Positions 27,260-36,933 are shown, counted from the stretch's first letter. The stretch: 46,203 bases of DNA from Streptomyces sp. YIM 98790 (GCF_011421595.1 NZ_WTLH01000026.1:1-46203), one strand, 5' to 3'. The notes: generated by a model not told the origin, from the letters alone. A program made the numbers and translations.

Positions 27260-27281
27260 CGGCAGGTGACCGACAGCTGGG

Positions 27282-28820
27282 TCAGCGTTCCGTCGAGCAC
27301 AGGAGGATGCGTCCGTCACTGGTACCGATGAGCAACCGGCCCGGCTGGGTGATGGTGAGCGCGGTCGGTATCGCCGGCACCTTCCCGACGGTGAGGTACT
27401 GCCGCCAGGACACGCTGCCGTCGGCGAGTGCGAGCGCGACGATCTCGCCGTCGTCGTAGGCGATATAGACGGTGTCCGGGTCGGTGTCCAGCGCGGTGGC
27501 CTGCCTATCGGTGCGGAAGACCCAGCGCGGCGCTCCGTCAGTCAGGGACCGCCGCACCACGAACGAGCCACCTGGCTGAAGTCCTTGGCCGTCGTAGACC
27601 GTTCCGGCATGGACCAGTGTCCCGTCGGCGGTCTCCACCGCCGGTCCGCCGAAGTGCGTCTCCCCGGGTATCCACGAGAAGGGGAAGAGGCGCTGGGCGT
27701 CGGGTCGCACGGGCTCCTCCGGGCGGCCCGTGCCGCCGTCGGGCAGGCCGGCCGCGGCAAGCCACTGCTTTCCCGGAGCTTGGCGCCCTGGCCTGCCCGG
27801 ACCCTCCGCCTCCTGGAAGTAGATCCGGCGCCCGCGCCGGACCGGGAGGGAACTGCGGACACCGTTCGTACCCCTGGGCATGAGAACGGGCCGGCCGTCC
27901 GCGGACCGCAGCAGGGAGACGGGGCGGGAGGGGACGACACGGTCCAGTTCGCTTCCATCGACGAGGGAGATCCGGGCGAGGAACCGTGGGGTCCGGTACC
28001 CGCCGGCATCGCGGGACGCGGCCACGCTGACCCAGGCCGACTGTTCACCGGCGGCGACCACGATCTCCCGTCCGCCTTCCTCGTCGGCGACCGCCCATTC
28101 ACGCTCGCCCGACGGCAGCCAGGATTCGAGCCGCACTCCGTCGAGAGCAGCCAGGCACCGGCCGTCCGCCAGCTGCTCGACGGCGCGCACGTCGTGGCGT
28201 GGCGTCCACTCCGGCGCCAGTTCCTCGACCAGCCGACGGGCGGTCCGGCTGGTCTCGCGGCGCGGCGCAGGCCCGCGCGGCCCGGCCAGCTCTTCATGGG
28301 CGAGCGGCCGTGGGGCGAACAGGCGCCAGTCGGGCCGGGTCACCGTCGCGGTGTGCCCTTCGTGGTGCGCCTGTTCGTCGCCCCAGTCATCGGGCGGGGC
28401 CATCGTCAGCCGCAGTTCGGTCCCGCTCAGCCACTCCAGCTCCAGCACCTGCCGGCCGAGCCCCTCCTCGAAGGCGGAGACGACCTCGCCGGTTTCCAGG
28501 TTCAGCAGGAGAAGTTCCCCCTCGAAGAAGTAGCCGCCGTCGTAGCCGCCGGCGCCGATGGCCAGAAGGCCCTGCGACGGGTGGAACGCCATGGCGCGGA
28601 CCGGGTAGCGGCAGCGGACCAGCGCACGGCAGGTCTGGTCGCCGATGCCGTAGACCCCGACGGGAGCACCGCTGACGAAGCCGTAGCGGTGCCTGCCGGC
28701 AATGGCGAGCATGCCACGCTCCCGGTCGGCGACCACCAGGGCGGGATTGCCGGTCTCCGCGAAAGGCCGGTCCCCGAGAATACGATCGACATGCAGCGGC
28801 GAAGTCATGTTCTCGATCAT
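27282..28820 (-). CDS. Beta-propeller (WD40/PQQ-like repeat) protein
   Basis: A cytoplasmic protein of about 512 residues built of repeated strand blocks ending in W or F (VRAMAFHPSQGLLAIGAGG, ELLLLNLETGEVVSAFEEG, APRWVFRTDRQATALDTDPD, GEIVALALADGSVSWRQ). The last blocks match PQQ-like repeats. There is no signal peptide or enzyme motif. The start is taken as ATG 28820 with GGAG eight bases upstream; ATG 28808 also fits. It ends 23 bases from the convergent relaxase remnant and looks intact. Such propellers usually serve as binding platforms; the partner is unknown. Confidence 0.75.
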   Translation of the reverse strand: MIENMTSPLHVDRILGDRPFAETGNPALVVADRERGMLAIAGRHRYGFVSGAPVGVYGIGDQTCRALVRCRYPVRAMAFHPSQGLLAIGAGGYDGGYFFEGELLLLNLETGEVVSAFEEGLGRQVLELEWLSGTELRLTMAPPDDWGDEQAHHEGHTATVTRPDWRLFAPRPLAHEELAGPRGPAPRRETSRTARRLVEELAPEWTPRHDVRAVEQLADGRCLAALDGVRLESWLPSGEREWAVADEEGGREIVVAAGEQSAWVSVAASRDAGGYRTPRFLARISLVDGSELDRVVPSRPVSLLRSADGRPVLMPRGTNGVRSSLPVRRGRRIYFQEAEGPGRPGRQAPGKQWLAAAGLPDGGTGRPEEPVRPDAQRLFPFSWIPGETHFGGPAVETADGTLVHAGTVYDGQGLQPGGSFVVRRSLTDGAPRWVFRTDRQATALDTDPDTVYIAYDDGEIVALALADGSVSWRQYLTVGKVPAIPTALTITQPGRLLIGTSDGRILLCSTER

Positions 28821-28956
28821 CCCAAGGGCTCCGAGCTGAGGGCGTTCGATGCGGTCGGCAGGATACGGGTGGCAAGAGGTGCCCACGCTGGTCAGGCTGC
28901 CTGACTCCTGGGCCGCAAGGCGGGCGAGTTCTCTGCGCCTTTGAAGCTCGTGATTT

Positions 28957-30072
28957 CTACCTGTTCAGTCCCGGGAGCGGCGCGACGCTGGCACGGATGA
29001 CGGACTCGCTGGTCGTCAACGCGGTGGTCAGTTCCGTCCCCAGGTCATCAGGAAGGATGCCGGAGCCGAGGGCGCAGTGCTGGAGAAGGTTGGTGCAGTC
29101 TCGTATCTGCTGGTCGGTGGCGAGCGTACGGAACCGGGGATGGGCGAGGCATTCCCGGGCCGCGTAGCCGTCCGTGGCGGTGACGGTGCGGTGGTGCAGG
29201 CGGTTGATGACCTGCCGAGCGGAGCGGTCGTGTGCTGCGTCGGTGGCATCGAGGATGGACAGGCCGAGACGGATGTCGAAGACGGTCAGGCCGGGTTCGG
29301 CCGCTCTGCGGGCGTAGCCCTCGATCAGCGTGGCGAGAAGTTGGTCTGCGGGGCGGCCGAGGGCCTGTTGGCAGAGCAGGGAGAGGCAGTGGGTGACGGC
29401 CTGTTCCCATGGAGTGCCGGGTGTCGTGGCTGCCAGCAGGGCTTCGGCGGCAGCCGCGTCTTCGGAGACCAGAGCCGCGACGATGGCGACTTGGCGGCCG
29501 TCGAGTATGTGGTTTCCCAGGCCGCGGTGTGCGGTGATGTGTGCCAGGGCCTCGGCCCATCGGCCGGCCGTGGTGAGGGTGCGGGTGCCGTCGGCGAGCA
29601 GCACTCGCCACAGCCAGGCGCGGACTTCCTGGCTGTCCTCGGCGGTCGGGGTGAGGTGCGCGGGAATGGTGACGCCTTCGATGTGGGTGGCGGTGCCGTT
29701 GCTGACGGCTTCGTAGAGGGTGAGGAGGTGTTGGCGGCCGTGGTCGCCTTGGCCGGCGCGGATGTGCAGGCGGGCGAGGTTCACGACGGGTTCGAGGGCG
29801 CGGATCGCGGTCATGCCGGACAGGGGGCAGGCGTGGAGGCAGGCGGCGGCGTGCTGGAGGCACATCGTGCGGGCCAGGCCGGGCAGGCCGAGGTCGGAGG
29901 CGATGAGTGCGGCCTGGTTGAAGACTGCCGAGGCCAGGCCCTGGTCGGCCTCGCGCCGGGCCCGCCGGGAGAGCTCGGTCAGGGCGGCGACGCGTTCGGG
30001 CAGCGGCAGGCATGCGGGCCGGAAGCGGGCGACGAGCGGGAAGCGCTGGGCCGTGGGGCCGTGCGGGTCCAT
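28957..30072 (-). CDS. Helical-repeat protein at the end of the lanthipeptide operon
   Basis: A 371-residue protein rich in Ala and Leu, with repeated helix pairs (LTELSRRARREADQGLASAV, GLARTMCLQHAAACLHA, ALEPVVNLARLHIRAGQ, WAEALAHITAHRGLGNHI) in the style of TPR or similar solenoids. No DNA-binding or enzyme motif is visible. Start ATG 30072 has GGAGGG five bases upstream. It follows the methyltransferase gene on the same strand with an 89-base gap and is probably part of the cluster. A scaffold or regulatory role is possible; I do not recognise a named family. Confidence 0.7.
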   Translation of the reverse strand: MDPHGPTAQRFPLVARFRPACLPLPERVAALTELSRRARREADQGLASAVFNQAALIASDLGLPGLARTMCLQHAAACLHACPLSGMTAIRALEPVVNLARLHIRAGQGDHGRQHLLTLYEAVSNGTATHIEGVTIPAHLTPTAEDSQEVRAWLWRVLLADGTRTLTTAGRWAEALAHITAHRGLGNHILDGRQVAIVAALVSEDAAAAEALLAATTPGTPWEQAVTHCLSLLCQQALGRPADQLLATLIEGYARRAAEPGLTVFDIRLGLSILDATDAAHDRSARQVINRLHHRTVTATDGYAARECLAHPRFRTLATDQQIRDCTNLLQHCALGSGILPDDLGTELTTALTTSESVIRASVAPLPGLNR

Positions 30073-30161
30073 GAGCCCTCCGAGGGGCGGGCGGGCGAGG
30101 CGTGTGGGCGGGTGCCCGCCGGGGCCGGTCCGGCGGGCACCGTGTGTCCGGGCGGGTGCCG

Positions 30162-32252
30162 TCAGGTCCAGTCGACGACGATCCGGTTCAGCGGGGTCGT
30201 GAGGGCGAACACGCCTGGGCGGTCTTCTGGGGCGGGGGCGTCGAGCGGCTGGATCTCGAAAGAGGCGGTGCGGTCGCGGTATTCGCGGTCCCAGGTGCGG
30301 ATGGCGTCGGCGACCTTGGCGGCGAGTTCGTCGCTGCCGGGGCCGTGGCCGATGACGCCGAATTCCCAGAGCTTGCCGCCCTCGGGGGTCTTCTCCGGGG
30401 ACAGGCGGCGTGCGAGGTAGGTGAGGGCGCCCTTGTCGACGGCCGCGGTGGAGGAGGGGTAGGGGTCCTCGGTGAGGAGGGTTCCCTTGGCGGTGGGCGG
30501 GAAGAGCATGCGGATCAGGCCGCAGGGCAGGGAGCAGGTGACGAACAGCTCCATCCACTCCGGGGATTCCATCGCCCGGACCGTCATTCCGGTCCACTCC
30601 TCGGTGCGTGGCTGGTCCAGGACACCGGCCAGCGCGTCGGCGTCGATGTGCTGCCCGGCGGGGGCCTGGAGGCGCACGCTGCCGTCCGCGCTGAGCGGGA
30701 CGACGCGGCGGTCGTCATCCGCGATGCCCCGGCGCAGCGGCATGAAGGTGTTCATCTCGCTGCTCAGGGAGACCCACCGGTCGTCGTGACGTTCCCAGGC
30801 GATGGAGCGGGCGACGCTGCCCTTCAGGCGCTGCGGGACCAGGAGGCGGCCCCCGGGGGCGAGCTGGTCGAGCCAGGCGTGGGGGATGCCGTGGGCGCCG
30901 ACCGTGGCGATGATCCGGTCATAGGGTGCGCCCTCGGGGTGTCCGAGGGCGCCGTCGCGGGTCAGGGCGTGGACGTTGGCGCATCCGGCGGTGGCGAGGT
31001 GTGCGCGGGCGCCTTCCACCAGGTCCTCGTCGACGTCGATGGTGGTGACATGTCCCTGGGGGCCGGCCAGGTGGGCGAGGAGCGCGGCGTTGTAGCCGCT
31101 TCCGGCACCGAGTTCGAGGATGCGCTCACCGGGTCGGACGTCGAGCTGGTCGAGCATGAGGGCGACGACGCCGGGCTGGGAGGCGCAGGAGATCGACGTG
31201 CCGTCGGTGTCGTACTTGATGTGCACCGGCGCGTTGGCGTAGGCGTCTTCAAGCGTGGCGTCGGGCACGAACAGGTGGCGCGGAACGGTCCGCAGGGCGT
31301 TCTCGACCGGGGCGGTGCGGGCGTGGCCGTTGGCGCGGATGCGGTCGACCAGGGCGTTGCGGAGCCGTTCGGCGTCGGTCTCGCGGGGGGCGATGGTGCC
31401 GGTGTTCTGGGAAGTCACCGCGCCGACGTTAACGGCCGGGGGCGTGCCCTCGGCGGGCGACGCGGTGGTGTCACTCGATCCCATGACTACCTCTCGTGCG
31501 ATGTGGGAGATGGCGTGCTGGTCGCCGCGGGGGAGACCGGCGCGGTTGGCGTGGAAGACCAGATGGTGGGCGAGGACGGCCCGCAGCCCCCGAGACAGGA
31601 GACCGTCGGTGGCGAGGCGGGCCAGCGCGGCGCCGGTCTGTTCGAAGGCGGCCACCCACCCCGCGTGCCCGTGGAGCGGCCCGCCCGGACGGCACAGGCT
31701 GCGGGCCTCGACGGTCATCAGCCGACCCATCGCGGGCGCCAGGGCAGCGGCTCGTCCGGGGACCAGGGGTTCGGCGGCTGGACGCAGGTCGGCGACCTTG
31801 GCCCAGACGTCACCCTGCTCGAACCAGTCGAGACCGGCCGCCCGCATCATCGCGCTCGCCAGCAGAACAGCGGTCTCCCGGCGGCCGAGCCGCGCGGGCC
31901 GGGGCTGGTGGGCGAGCAGGTGGCGGCTGTCCTCGTGGAACAGTTCGTGAGCGGCCTCCATGGCTTCGGGGCCGCCGAACGCGAAGGTCTCCGGCTCGTA
32001 GATGCCGCGTGCCGAGGACAGGACGGTACCGTCGGCGATGAGTCCGCTGAGCAGCGAGACGATGAGCGGGGACGGCTCGGCGGCTCGGTATCGCAGCGGC
32101 CAGGGCTGCTTGTTCATGAACCACCAGCCGGTGAGCTGCCCGGCCTCCTCGGCCGCGAACAGCACCGGGCCTAGGTGCTCGATGATGGCGCGCTGCCCGG
32201 CCTCGCGGTCGGCGAAGGTGATGCTGTGCTGCTGCCAGCGGTCCTGGGACAT
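30162..32252 (-). CDS. FxLD-system methyltransferase (SpaB_C-like domain fused to PIMT-like O-methyltransferase)
   Basis: A two-part protein of 696 residues. Residues 1-230 resemble the thiopeptide/lanthipeptide SpaB_C domain (FAAEEAGQLTGWWFMNKQPW, then ELFHEDSRHLLAH). Residues 300-690 are like protein-L-isoaspartate O-methyltransferase, with HLFVPDATLEDAYAN, the SAM motif ELGAGSGYNAA (about residues 376-386) and DRIIATVGAHGIPHAWLDQL. This pairing is the signature of the methyltransferase, FxLD system family. In related lanthipeptide pathways PIMT-like enzymes methylate aspartate in the core, leading to aspartimide or isoaspartate. Start ATG 32252, 24 bases after the LanC stop. Confidence 0.92.
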   Translation of the reverse strand: MSQDRWQQHSITFADREAGQRAIIEHLGPVLFAAEEAGQLTGWWFMNKQPWPLRYRAAEPSPLIVSLLSGLIADGTVLSSARGIYEPETFAFGGPEAMEAAHELFHEDSRHLLAHQPRPARLGRRETAVLLASAMMRAAGLDWFEQGDVWAKVADLRPAAEPLVPGRAAALAPAMGRLMTVEARSLCRPGGPLHGHAGWVAAFEQTGAALARLATDGLLSRGLRAVLAHHLVFHANRAGLPRGDQHAISHIAREVVMGSSDTTASPAEGTPPAVNVGAVTSQNTGTIAPRETDAERLRNALVDRIRANGHARTAPVENALRTVPRHLFVPDATLEDAYANAPVHIKYDTDGTSISCASQPGVVALMLDQLDVRPGERILELGAGSGYNAALLAHLAGPQGHVTTIDVDEDLVEGARAHLATAGCANVHALTRDGALGHPEGAPYDRIIATVGAHGIPHAWLDQLAPGGRLLVPQRLKGSVARSIAWERHDDRWVSLSSEMNTFMPLRRGIADDDRRVVPLSADGSVRLQAPAGQHIDADALAGVLDQPRTEEWTGMTVRAMESPEWMELFVTCSLPCGLIRMLFPPTAKGTLLTEDPYPSSTAAVDKGALTYLARRLSPEKTPEGGKLWEFGVIGHGPGSDELAAKVADAIRTWDREYRDRTASFEIQPLDAPAPEDRPGVFALTTPLNRIVVDWT

Positions 32253-32276
32253 ATCGGGGGACCTTCGGTGAGTGGA

Positions 32277-33548
32277 TCAGGCGAGGAGCAGGCAGACGCC
32301 CCAGGCGGAACGGGGCGGCGTCGTGGTGGCCGGGGACACGAGCGCCAGCGCTGTTCCTGCGGCGCCGTTGAGGAAGCCGGGGCCGGCCGCCTTGTCCCGC
32401 GCGATGGCGGCGGCGGTCTCGGCCGGGTCGGCTCCGGGCGGGCATACGGCGCTCAGCAGTGACGGGAGGGTGGCGCGGAGCAGTGCGGCGGACTCGGGGC
32501 GGGCGTCGTCGGCGGTCCGGGCGGCGATGTGGGCGAGACCGGCGAAGCCGTGGCACAGGCCGCGGTCGGTCGTGGCCCGCAACTGCGCGGGATCGGTGAG
32601 AGCGATGGCGATGGCGCTCTCCGCCTCGGCCTGCCGGTCGGCGTCTTCCAGCACGATGGCGGCCAGTTGCTGGGCGCGGGCGAGGCCGGCGGTGCCGTAG
32701 CACCAGGACGGACGGCGGGGCCCGCCCGAGGAGAGCCGTCCGCTGCGCAGCTCGGCCCGCGTCACCCAGTACGGCCACAGGGGTACCCGGCCTTGGTCCT
32801 GCTGCCAGCGGTCCAGCCACGCGAGGAGCGTGCGGATGGCTTCACGGTGCCCGTTGACGAGGATGCCCTTACGGGCGGCCAGGGCCAGAAAGGCCAGGAC
32901 TCCGCCGATGCCATGGGCCACGCCGTTGTTGGCGTGCCCGCCGGGGTACCGCTCGTCCGGCCGTCCCGAGGGGCCGCTCGCCGTCCACCAGCCCGGAAGC
33001 AGGCCACCGCGGTCGGTGATCGGTTCGGTCAGCCGCACGCAGTACTCCAGGACGCCGCGCAGCAGCGGGCTTGCCGGGGTGTGGTGCAGCAGGTGGGCGC
33101 CGTAGCCGGCCAAGCCCCGGATGACGTCGAACTCGGCGAGCGCCGGGAGATGCCCGGTGTCGATGCGCCGGTGGGCGGCGTCCAGGCGTCGGCGGACATC
33201 CTTGGCCACCTGGGCATCCAGCGTAGCGAGAGCCCGCTGGTAAGAGCCGGGCTGGTGCTCGGCGGCGCAGGCCAGGACGTACGCGAAGGCGGGAGCGCCG
33301 TAAAACGGGTGGCTGTCGGCGCCGCTGGTGAGCGGCTCCCGGGTACCGGCGGCGAGCCAGTCGTGGGCGCGCTGCCACGGACCCAGGCCGGCCGCGGCCC
33401 GTTCGATGTGCAGCAGAGCGATGCCGGGCACGCCGTACGCGAGGTGCTGCCGGTCCGCCGCCCCACGCCACCCCGTGGGTGCGGTTTCCGGATCGGCGAG
33501 CAGGTCCGCGACCGCCTGTGTCAGTTCCAGTGCGGGGTGGGCCGTCAC
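32277..33548 (-). CDS. Lanthionine synthetase C family protein (LanC)
   Basis: A class I lanthipeptide cyclase of 423 residues that adds cysteine thiols to dehydrated residues, forming thioether rings. Zinc ligands are Cys283 in WCYGTAGLA and Cys332-His333 in LCHGFAGL. The conserved His-Gly segment NNGVAHGIGGVLAFLAL lies near residue 205. The start is GTG 33548, which overlaps the LanB stop as GTGA, with GGAGG placed for coupled translation. Confidence 0.93.
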   Translation of the reverse strand: MTAHPALELTQAVADLLADPETAPTGWRGAADRQHLAYGVPGIALLHIERAAAGLGPWQRAHDWLAAGTREPLTSGADSHPFYGAPAFAYVLACAAEHQPGSYQRALATLDAQVAKDVRRRLDAAHRRIDTGHLPALAEFDVIRGLAGYGAHLLHHTPASPLLRGVLEYCVRLTEPITDRGGLLPGWWTASGPSGRPDERYPGGHANNGVAHGIGGVLAFLALAARKGILVNGHREAIRTLLAWLDRWQQDQGRVPLWPYWVTRAELRSGRLSSGGPRRPSWCYGTAGLARAQQLAAIVLEDADRQAEAESAIAIALTDPAQLRATTDRGLCHGFAGLAHIAARTADDARPESAALLRATLPSLLSAVCPPGADPAETAAAIARDKAAGPGFLNGAAGTALALVSPATTTPPRSAWGVCLLLA

Positions 33549-36500
33549 GGTGACCTCCGGGCGGTGCGGGCGGCCCAGGCCATCGCGGCGCAGCGGGCGA
33601 GGTACAGGCAGACCTCCTCCTCGGGGAAGTTCACCGCGACATGTCGCACGAAGTGGGTGTGGAGGAGAGAGGTCAGCACGTCGTCGGGATCGATGCCTCT
33701 GGTGTCCGGGCCGGGGAGGTGGGCGCGGTAGGCGGCAAGGGACATGTCGCGGTCGGCCCAGGCCGCCACGGTTTCCTTGCCGCCGGGGACGCTGCGCAGT
33801 GCCGCCCAGCCGTCCGAGGGGTCGGCCAGCCGTACGGCCTCGGTGAGCTGCGGGCGCGGCACGGGCGTGGGCGAGGCCGGCGGAATGTGGTCGATCAGCC
33901 AGCGTGTCCCGGCCTCGACGCTGCCGAGGAACGCGGCAGCGATGGCGAGGAAGTGTGCCGCCACCAGGGCTCGCTGACCGGGGCGGTGCCGCTGGGAGAG
34001 CTGGGCGACGACGGCGCGCGAATCCGCGCGGAACACCTCCTCCGCCGCTTCCCAAGCGGCGCCCGATCCCCAGCGGCCCATCTCCCGGTAGGAGGTGGGA
34101 TAGCGCAGGTCCGACAGCAGCCCAAGGCCGCGCAGCTCGCCGGCCCACGCACTCACCGTGCGTACGGTGTCCGCGAAGGCGTCGGCGCTGGGCAGCGCGA
34201 TACGCAGGCGGAGGTGCTGCTCGGGGTCCCGGAAGCGGATGAACCACCAGGGCGGGCCGCCGAGTCGGCGCAGGAGCTCCGGCAGGTGCCGGGTGAGCAG
34301 GGCGTCCTGGCGGCGGAGATCGCCGTACAGGGCGGCCAGCAGCAGAGACGAGACGCCGGGGGACTGCGACTGCGCCGCGGTGAGGGTGCGCTCCGGGGTG
34401 GGAGCGGGCAGGGCCGGCCAGGACGGCGGCCGGGTGGCTTTGAGAGGCACGACAACCTCGTGGGCAGGTCCACCGCACCAGCCGAACGCCTCGGCCGGCG
34501 GCGCCTCGACCAGAACGGCCACCGGGGACCGGCGAAGATGACGACGCAGCAGGGCCCGGTGTCCGGATTGATCGAGGTCGAGCAGCAGACGCCGGTCGTC
34601 CTCGGTCAGGTAGACGCGCTGCGGCAGCCGCCGACGGACCCGCCAGTCGCCGAGGGCGGCATCCCACTCCTCCCGAGGGTTGTCGTGAGCGGGTAATTCG
34701 GCCGCCGTCAGGCGCCAGCGGGCGGGAGCGAGCACCGTGCGCCCGTACCGCAGCCTGGGCAGGAACGGCATTCCGGCCGCCGCGCCCCAGTCGAAGGTGG
34801 TGACCTGGGCGCACTGGGCGCGGGGCAGTTCTGTGAGGAAGCGGACCAGGGGAGGGGTGTGGGTGGTGAGGTTCAGGGCGTGCATCCCCACGGGCTCGAT
34901 GCGCCGGCCGAGCTCGAGGGTGGCCAGGTACGTGCGGCGGCCGTCACAGCCCACGGCGAGATCGCCGGGCGTGAGCACGTGACGAGCGGGGGCGCGGTGC
35001 TCCTGCACGCTCAGTACGACCGGCAGCACCTGCGGTGTGCGGGTCACACCCGCGGTCCCGGGCAGCAGCGGCGGGAAGGAGAGCTGCACGGGAATGGTGC
35101 CGTCATCGGCGGTCGGCAGCTCAGCCAACTCCGCCATCAGAGCCTGTCGCTCCTCGGAATCCAGAACGCCGAGGAAACGGCCGGTGGATACGCCGACGCC
35201 CCGCGACACGCTCACTACCTCCAGCCGGAACCTCCCGCGCTGCAACTCCTCAATCCCGGTGGCATACACACGCACGCCGACCTCCACGTGCGGTGGCAGC
35301 CGGGGGTCTTCCGGACCCAGGTCCATGGCGGCGATCAGGTCTTCGGTGAGGACCACCTCCTCGTGTCCGTCCAGTGCTGCTGATTGCGCCAGATGCACGA
35401 GGACGTCGTCCCGGGCGGAAAGGCGCGGGCGGCGGGCCTCGGCCGGAGTGCCCGGGTAACCGTCAGGAAAGCCGGTGCCGCTGTCGGCCAGAACCTCCTG
35501 AAGCGGCACCATCGTGCCGATGCCGTAGCGCTCGTAGAACCGCTGGTGGTAGGCACCCCAGGCCGCGGTCCCGTACGGGCGGGCACTCACCCGGGCCAGC
35601 ACCAGGGCAGCTCGCTCGACCTCACGGGCGACTGCCTCGGGAACCTCGATCCGTGCACCCAGGCGCAGATCGAGTGAGAGCGGATGACGACGCAGACCCG
35701 GCTCGATGGCACGCATCCGGGTCGCGACGTTCCGTCGGCCGCCGCGTGTTCCGCAGCCGTCCAGGCCCACCCGGATCTCTCGTAGCCGGCGCACCATCTC
35801 CGAGATCGCCGGGATGGCTTCCGCCGCCACGGAATCGAGCTGACCGAGCAGGTACGCCAGGGCATCGGGCTCCGTTCCCGGCGCGCGCAGGCTCGTCATC
35901 AGCACCTGCCGCTTCACCAGCTCCCGCAACAGCGTCCGCACCTTCTCCCGCCCAGCCGCAGGGAACTCCGCTTCGATCTTGTCGGCCAGCACGCCGAAGG
36001 GGATAGGCGCGCGGGCCACTGCCAGGGCCGCCTGAACCGGCTCCGTCAGGGCAAGGGAGACCTCGACTGCCCGCGTACGGTCCTCCTGGGCGTCGAGCTG
36101 GTAGGGAACGACGAGCCGGTCATCGCGTCGGCTCACGGCGTTGTTGACCACCACGGGGAGCCGGTCGAGCAGCTCGGGGCACGACTCCAGCCGCCCGACC
36201 ACCGCAGTCAGCCACGCCGCGCTCGCGCGGGCGGTGACGACAGGACCGGAGCCCCACGCCACGCGCGCTCGCGTCCCGAAAGCAGCCGTTGCCACGCCGG
36301 CGAACAGGCCGAAAGGCGTTGCCCGGTGTTCAGCACGCTGGACGTATCGGGCCACGGACGCCACCGCGCGCCGTACCTCCCGCGCCCCCGGATTCCTCGA
36401 CGAGCACAGAGCCCGCACCTGATCGGCGAGGCCGGGACTGGCATGCTCCAGGGATTCCGCAAAGTCGGCACTGGCCCACACCTCCCGCAGCCAGACGATC

Positions 36501-36625
36501 TGGGCGGCCGTTGCCTCGGGCGACGGATCTTCCACGTCAGGGCACGGCGGAACGGACAACACCGGCCGTGCGACAGCGCGCACGAGCACGGCTCTGCCAG
36601 CTCGGAACGTGGTGCTCGGGGCCAT
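33545..36625 (-). CDS. Lantibiotic dehydratase (LanB, full length)
   Basis: Class I dehydratase of 1026 residues that activates Ser/Thr of the precursor with glutamate from glutamyl-tRNA and then eliminates it. The glutamylation domain covers about residues 1-680 (RAEHRATPFGLFAGV near residue 105; PVVVNNAVSRRDDRLVVPY). The elimination domain (SpaB_C) follows, with WWFIRFRDPEQHLRLRI and a long helical end. Both halves are on one chain, as in class I lanthipeptide systems, in contrast to the split enzymes of thiopeptides. Start ATG 36625 has GGAAGAGG upstream, 89 bases after the precursor stop. The frame is open far upstream, but that part is shadow. Confidence 0.93.
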   Translation of the reverse strand: MAPSTTFRAGRAVLVRAVARPVLSVPPCPDVEDPSPEATAAQIVWLREVWASADFAESLEHASPGLADQVRALCSSRNPGAREVRRAVASVARYVQRAEHRATPFGLFAGVATAAFGTRARVAWGSGPVVTARASAAWLTAVVGRLESCPELLDRLPVVVNNAVSRRDDRLVVPYQLDAQEDRTRAVEVSLALTEPVQAALAVARAPIPFGVLADKIEAEFPAAGREKVRTLLRELVKRQVLMTSLRAPGTEPDALAYLLGQLDSVAAEAIPAISEMVRRLREIRVGLDGCGTRGGRRNVATRMRAIEPGLRRHPLSLDLRLGARIEVPEAVAREVERAALVLARVSARPYGTAAWGAYHQRFYERYGIGTMVPLQEVLADSGTGFPDGYPGTPAEARRPRLSARDDVLVHLAQSAALDGHEEVVLTEDLIAAMDLGPEDPRLPPHVEVGVRVYATGIEELQRGRFRLEVVSVSRGVGVSTGRFLGVLDSEERQALMAELAELPTADDGTIPVQLSFPPLLPGTAGVTRTPQVLPVVLSVQEHRAPARHVLTPGDLAVGCDGRRTYLATLELGRRIEPVGMHALNLTTHTPPLVRFLTELPRAQCAQVTTFDWGAAAGMPFLPRLRYGRTVLAPARWRLTAAELPAHDNPREEWDAALGDWRVRRRLPQRVYLTEDDRRLLLDLDQSGHRALLRRHLRRSPVAVLVEAPPAEAFGWCGGPAHEVVVPLKATRPPSWPALPAPTPERTLTAAQSQSPGVSSLLLAALYGDLRRQDALLTRHLPELLRRLGGPPWWFIRFRDPEQHLRLRIALPSADAFADTVRTVSAWAGELRGLGLLSDLRYPTSYREMGRWGSGAAWEAAEEVFRADSRAVVAQLSQRHRPGQRALVAAHFLAIAAAFLGSVEAGTRWLIDHIPPASPTPVPRPQLTEAVRLADPSDGWAALRSVPGGKETVAAWADRDMSLAAYRAHLPGPDTRGIDPDDVLTSLLHTHFVRHVAVNFPEEEVCLYLARCAAMAWAARTARRSP

Positions 36626-36714
36626 CACTGCCTCTTCCACTACCTCTGGGGCCGGAGGCCGGTGCCGCCGCACGGTGGCGCGCGGTGGCACCGGCCCGGG
36701 ATCGGTTCTGGAGA

Positions 36715-36882
36715 TCAGGCGACGTTCGTGGTGCAGGCGCCGCAGGTGGTGCCGCAGTTGTCGTCGGTGAGGTTGGTCAGACCGGCGACGTCGCCCACTT
36801 CCAACAGGGCCACGTCCAGGTCGAAGCCGTCCCCCGACGGGGACGACGGCGAGATGCCGTTCTGCACAGGGACGTTGGACAT
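36715..36882 (-). CDS. FxLD family lanthipeptide precursor
   Basis: A 55-residue peptide starting at ATG 36882 with GAGGAG nine bases upstream. The leader holds the FxLD motif FDLDV (residues 20-24), the recognition element of class I lanthipeptides in this family. The core carries three cysteines (Cys43, Cys47, Cys50 in DNCGTTCGAC) and Thr36, Thr39, Thr45, Thr46, Thr51 and Thr52 as candidate dehydration sites, with no Ser in the core. Asp40 and Asp41 are candidate sites for the PIMT-like enzyme. The gene is the first of the lanA-lanB-lanC-methyltransferase unit. Confidence 0.92.
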   Translation of the reverse strand: MSNVPVQNGISPSSPSGDGFDLDVALLEVGDVAGLTNLTDDNCGTTCGACTTNVA

Positions 36883-36933
36883 CAACACTCCTCACATCGG
36901 TCGTCAGGACCGGGGTGTCAACCCGCTTCGAGC

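Noticed and set aside
30102..32174. Plus-strand frame of 690 codons opposite the FxLD methyltransferase
   Set aside because: Antisense shadow; Gly/Val-rich product with no recognisable domain.
36893..36921. TTGACA-based promoter immediately before the lanthipeptide precursor
   Set aside because: No usable -10 hexamer at 16-18 bases, and the transcript would start inside the ribosome site. Kept only as a note in the operator entry.
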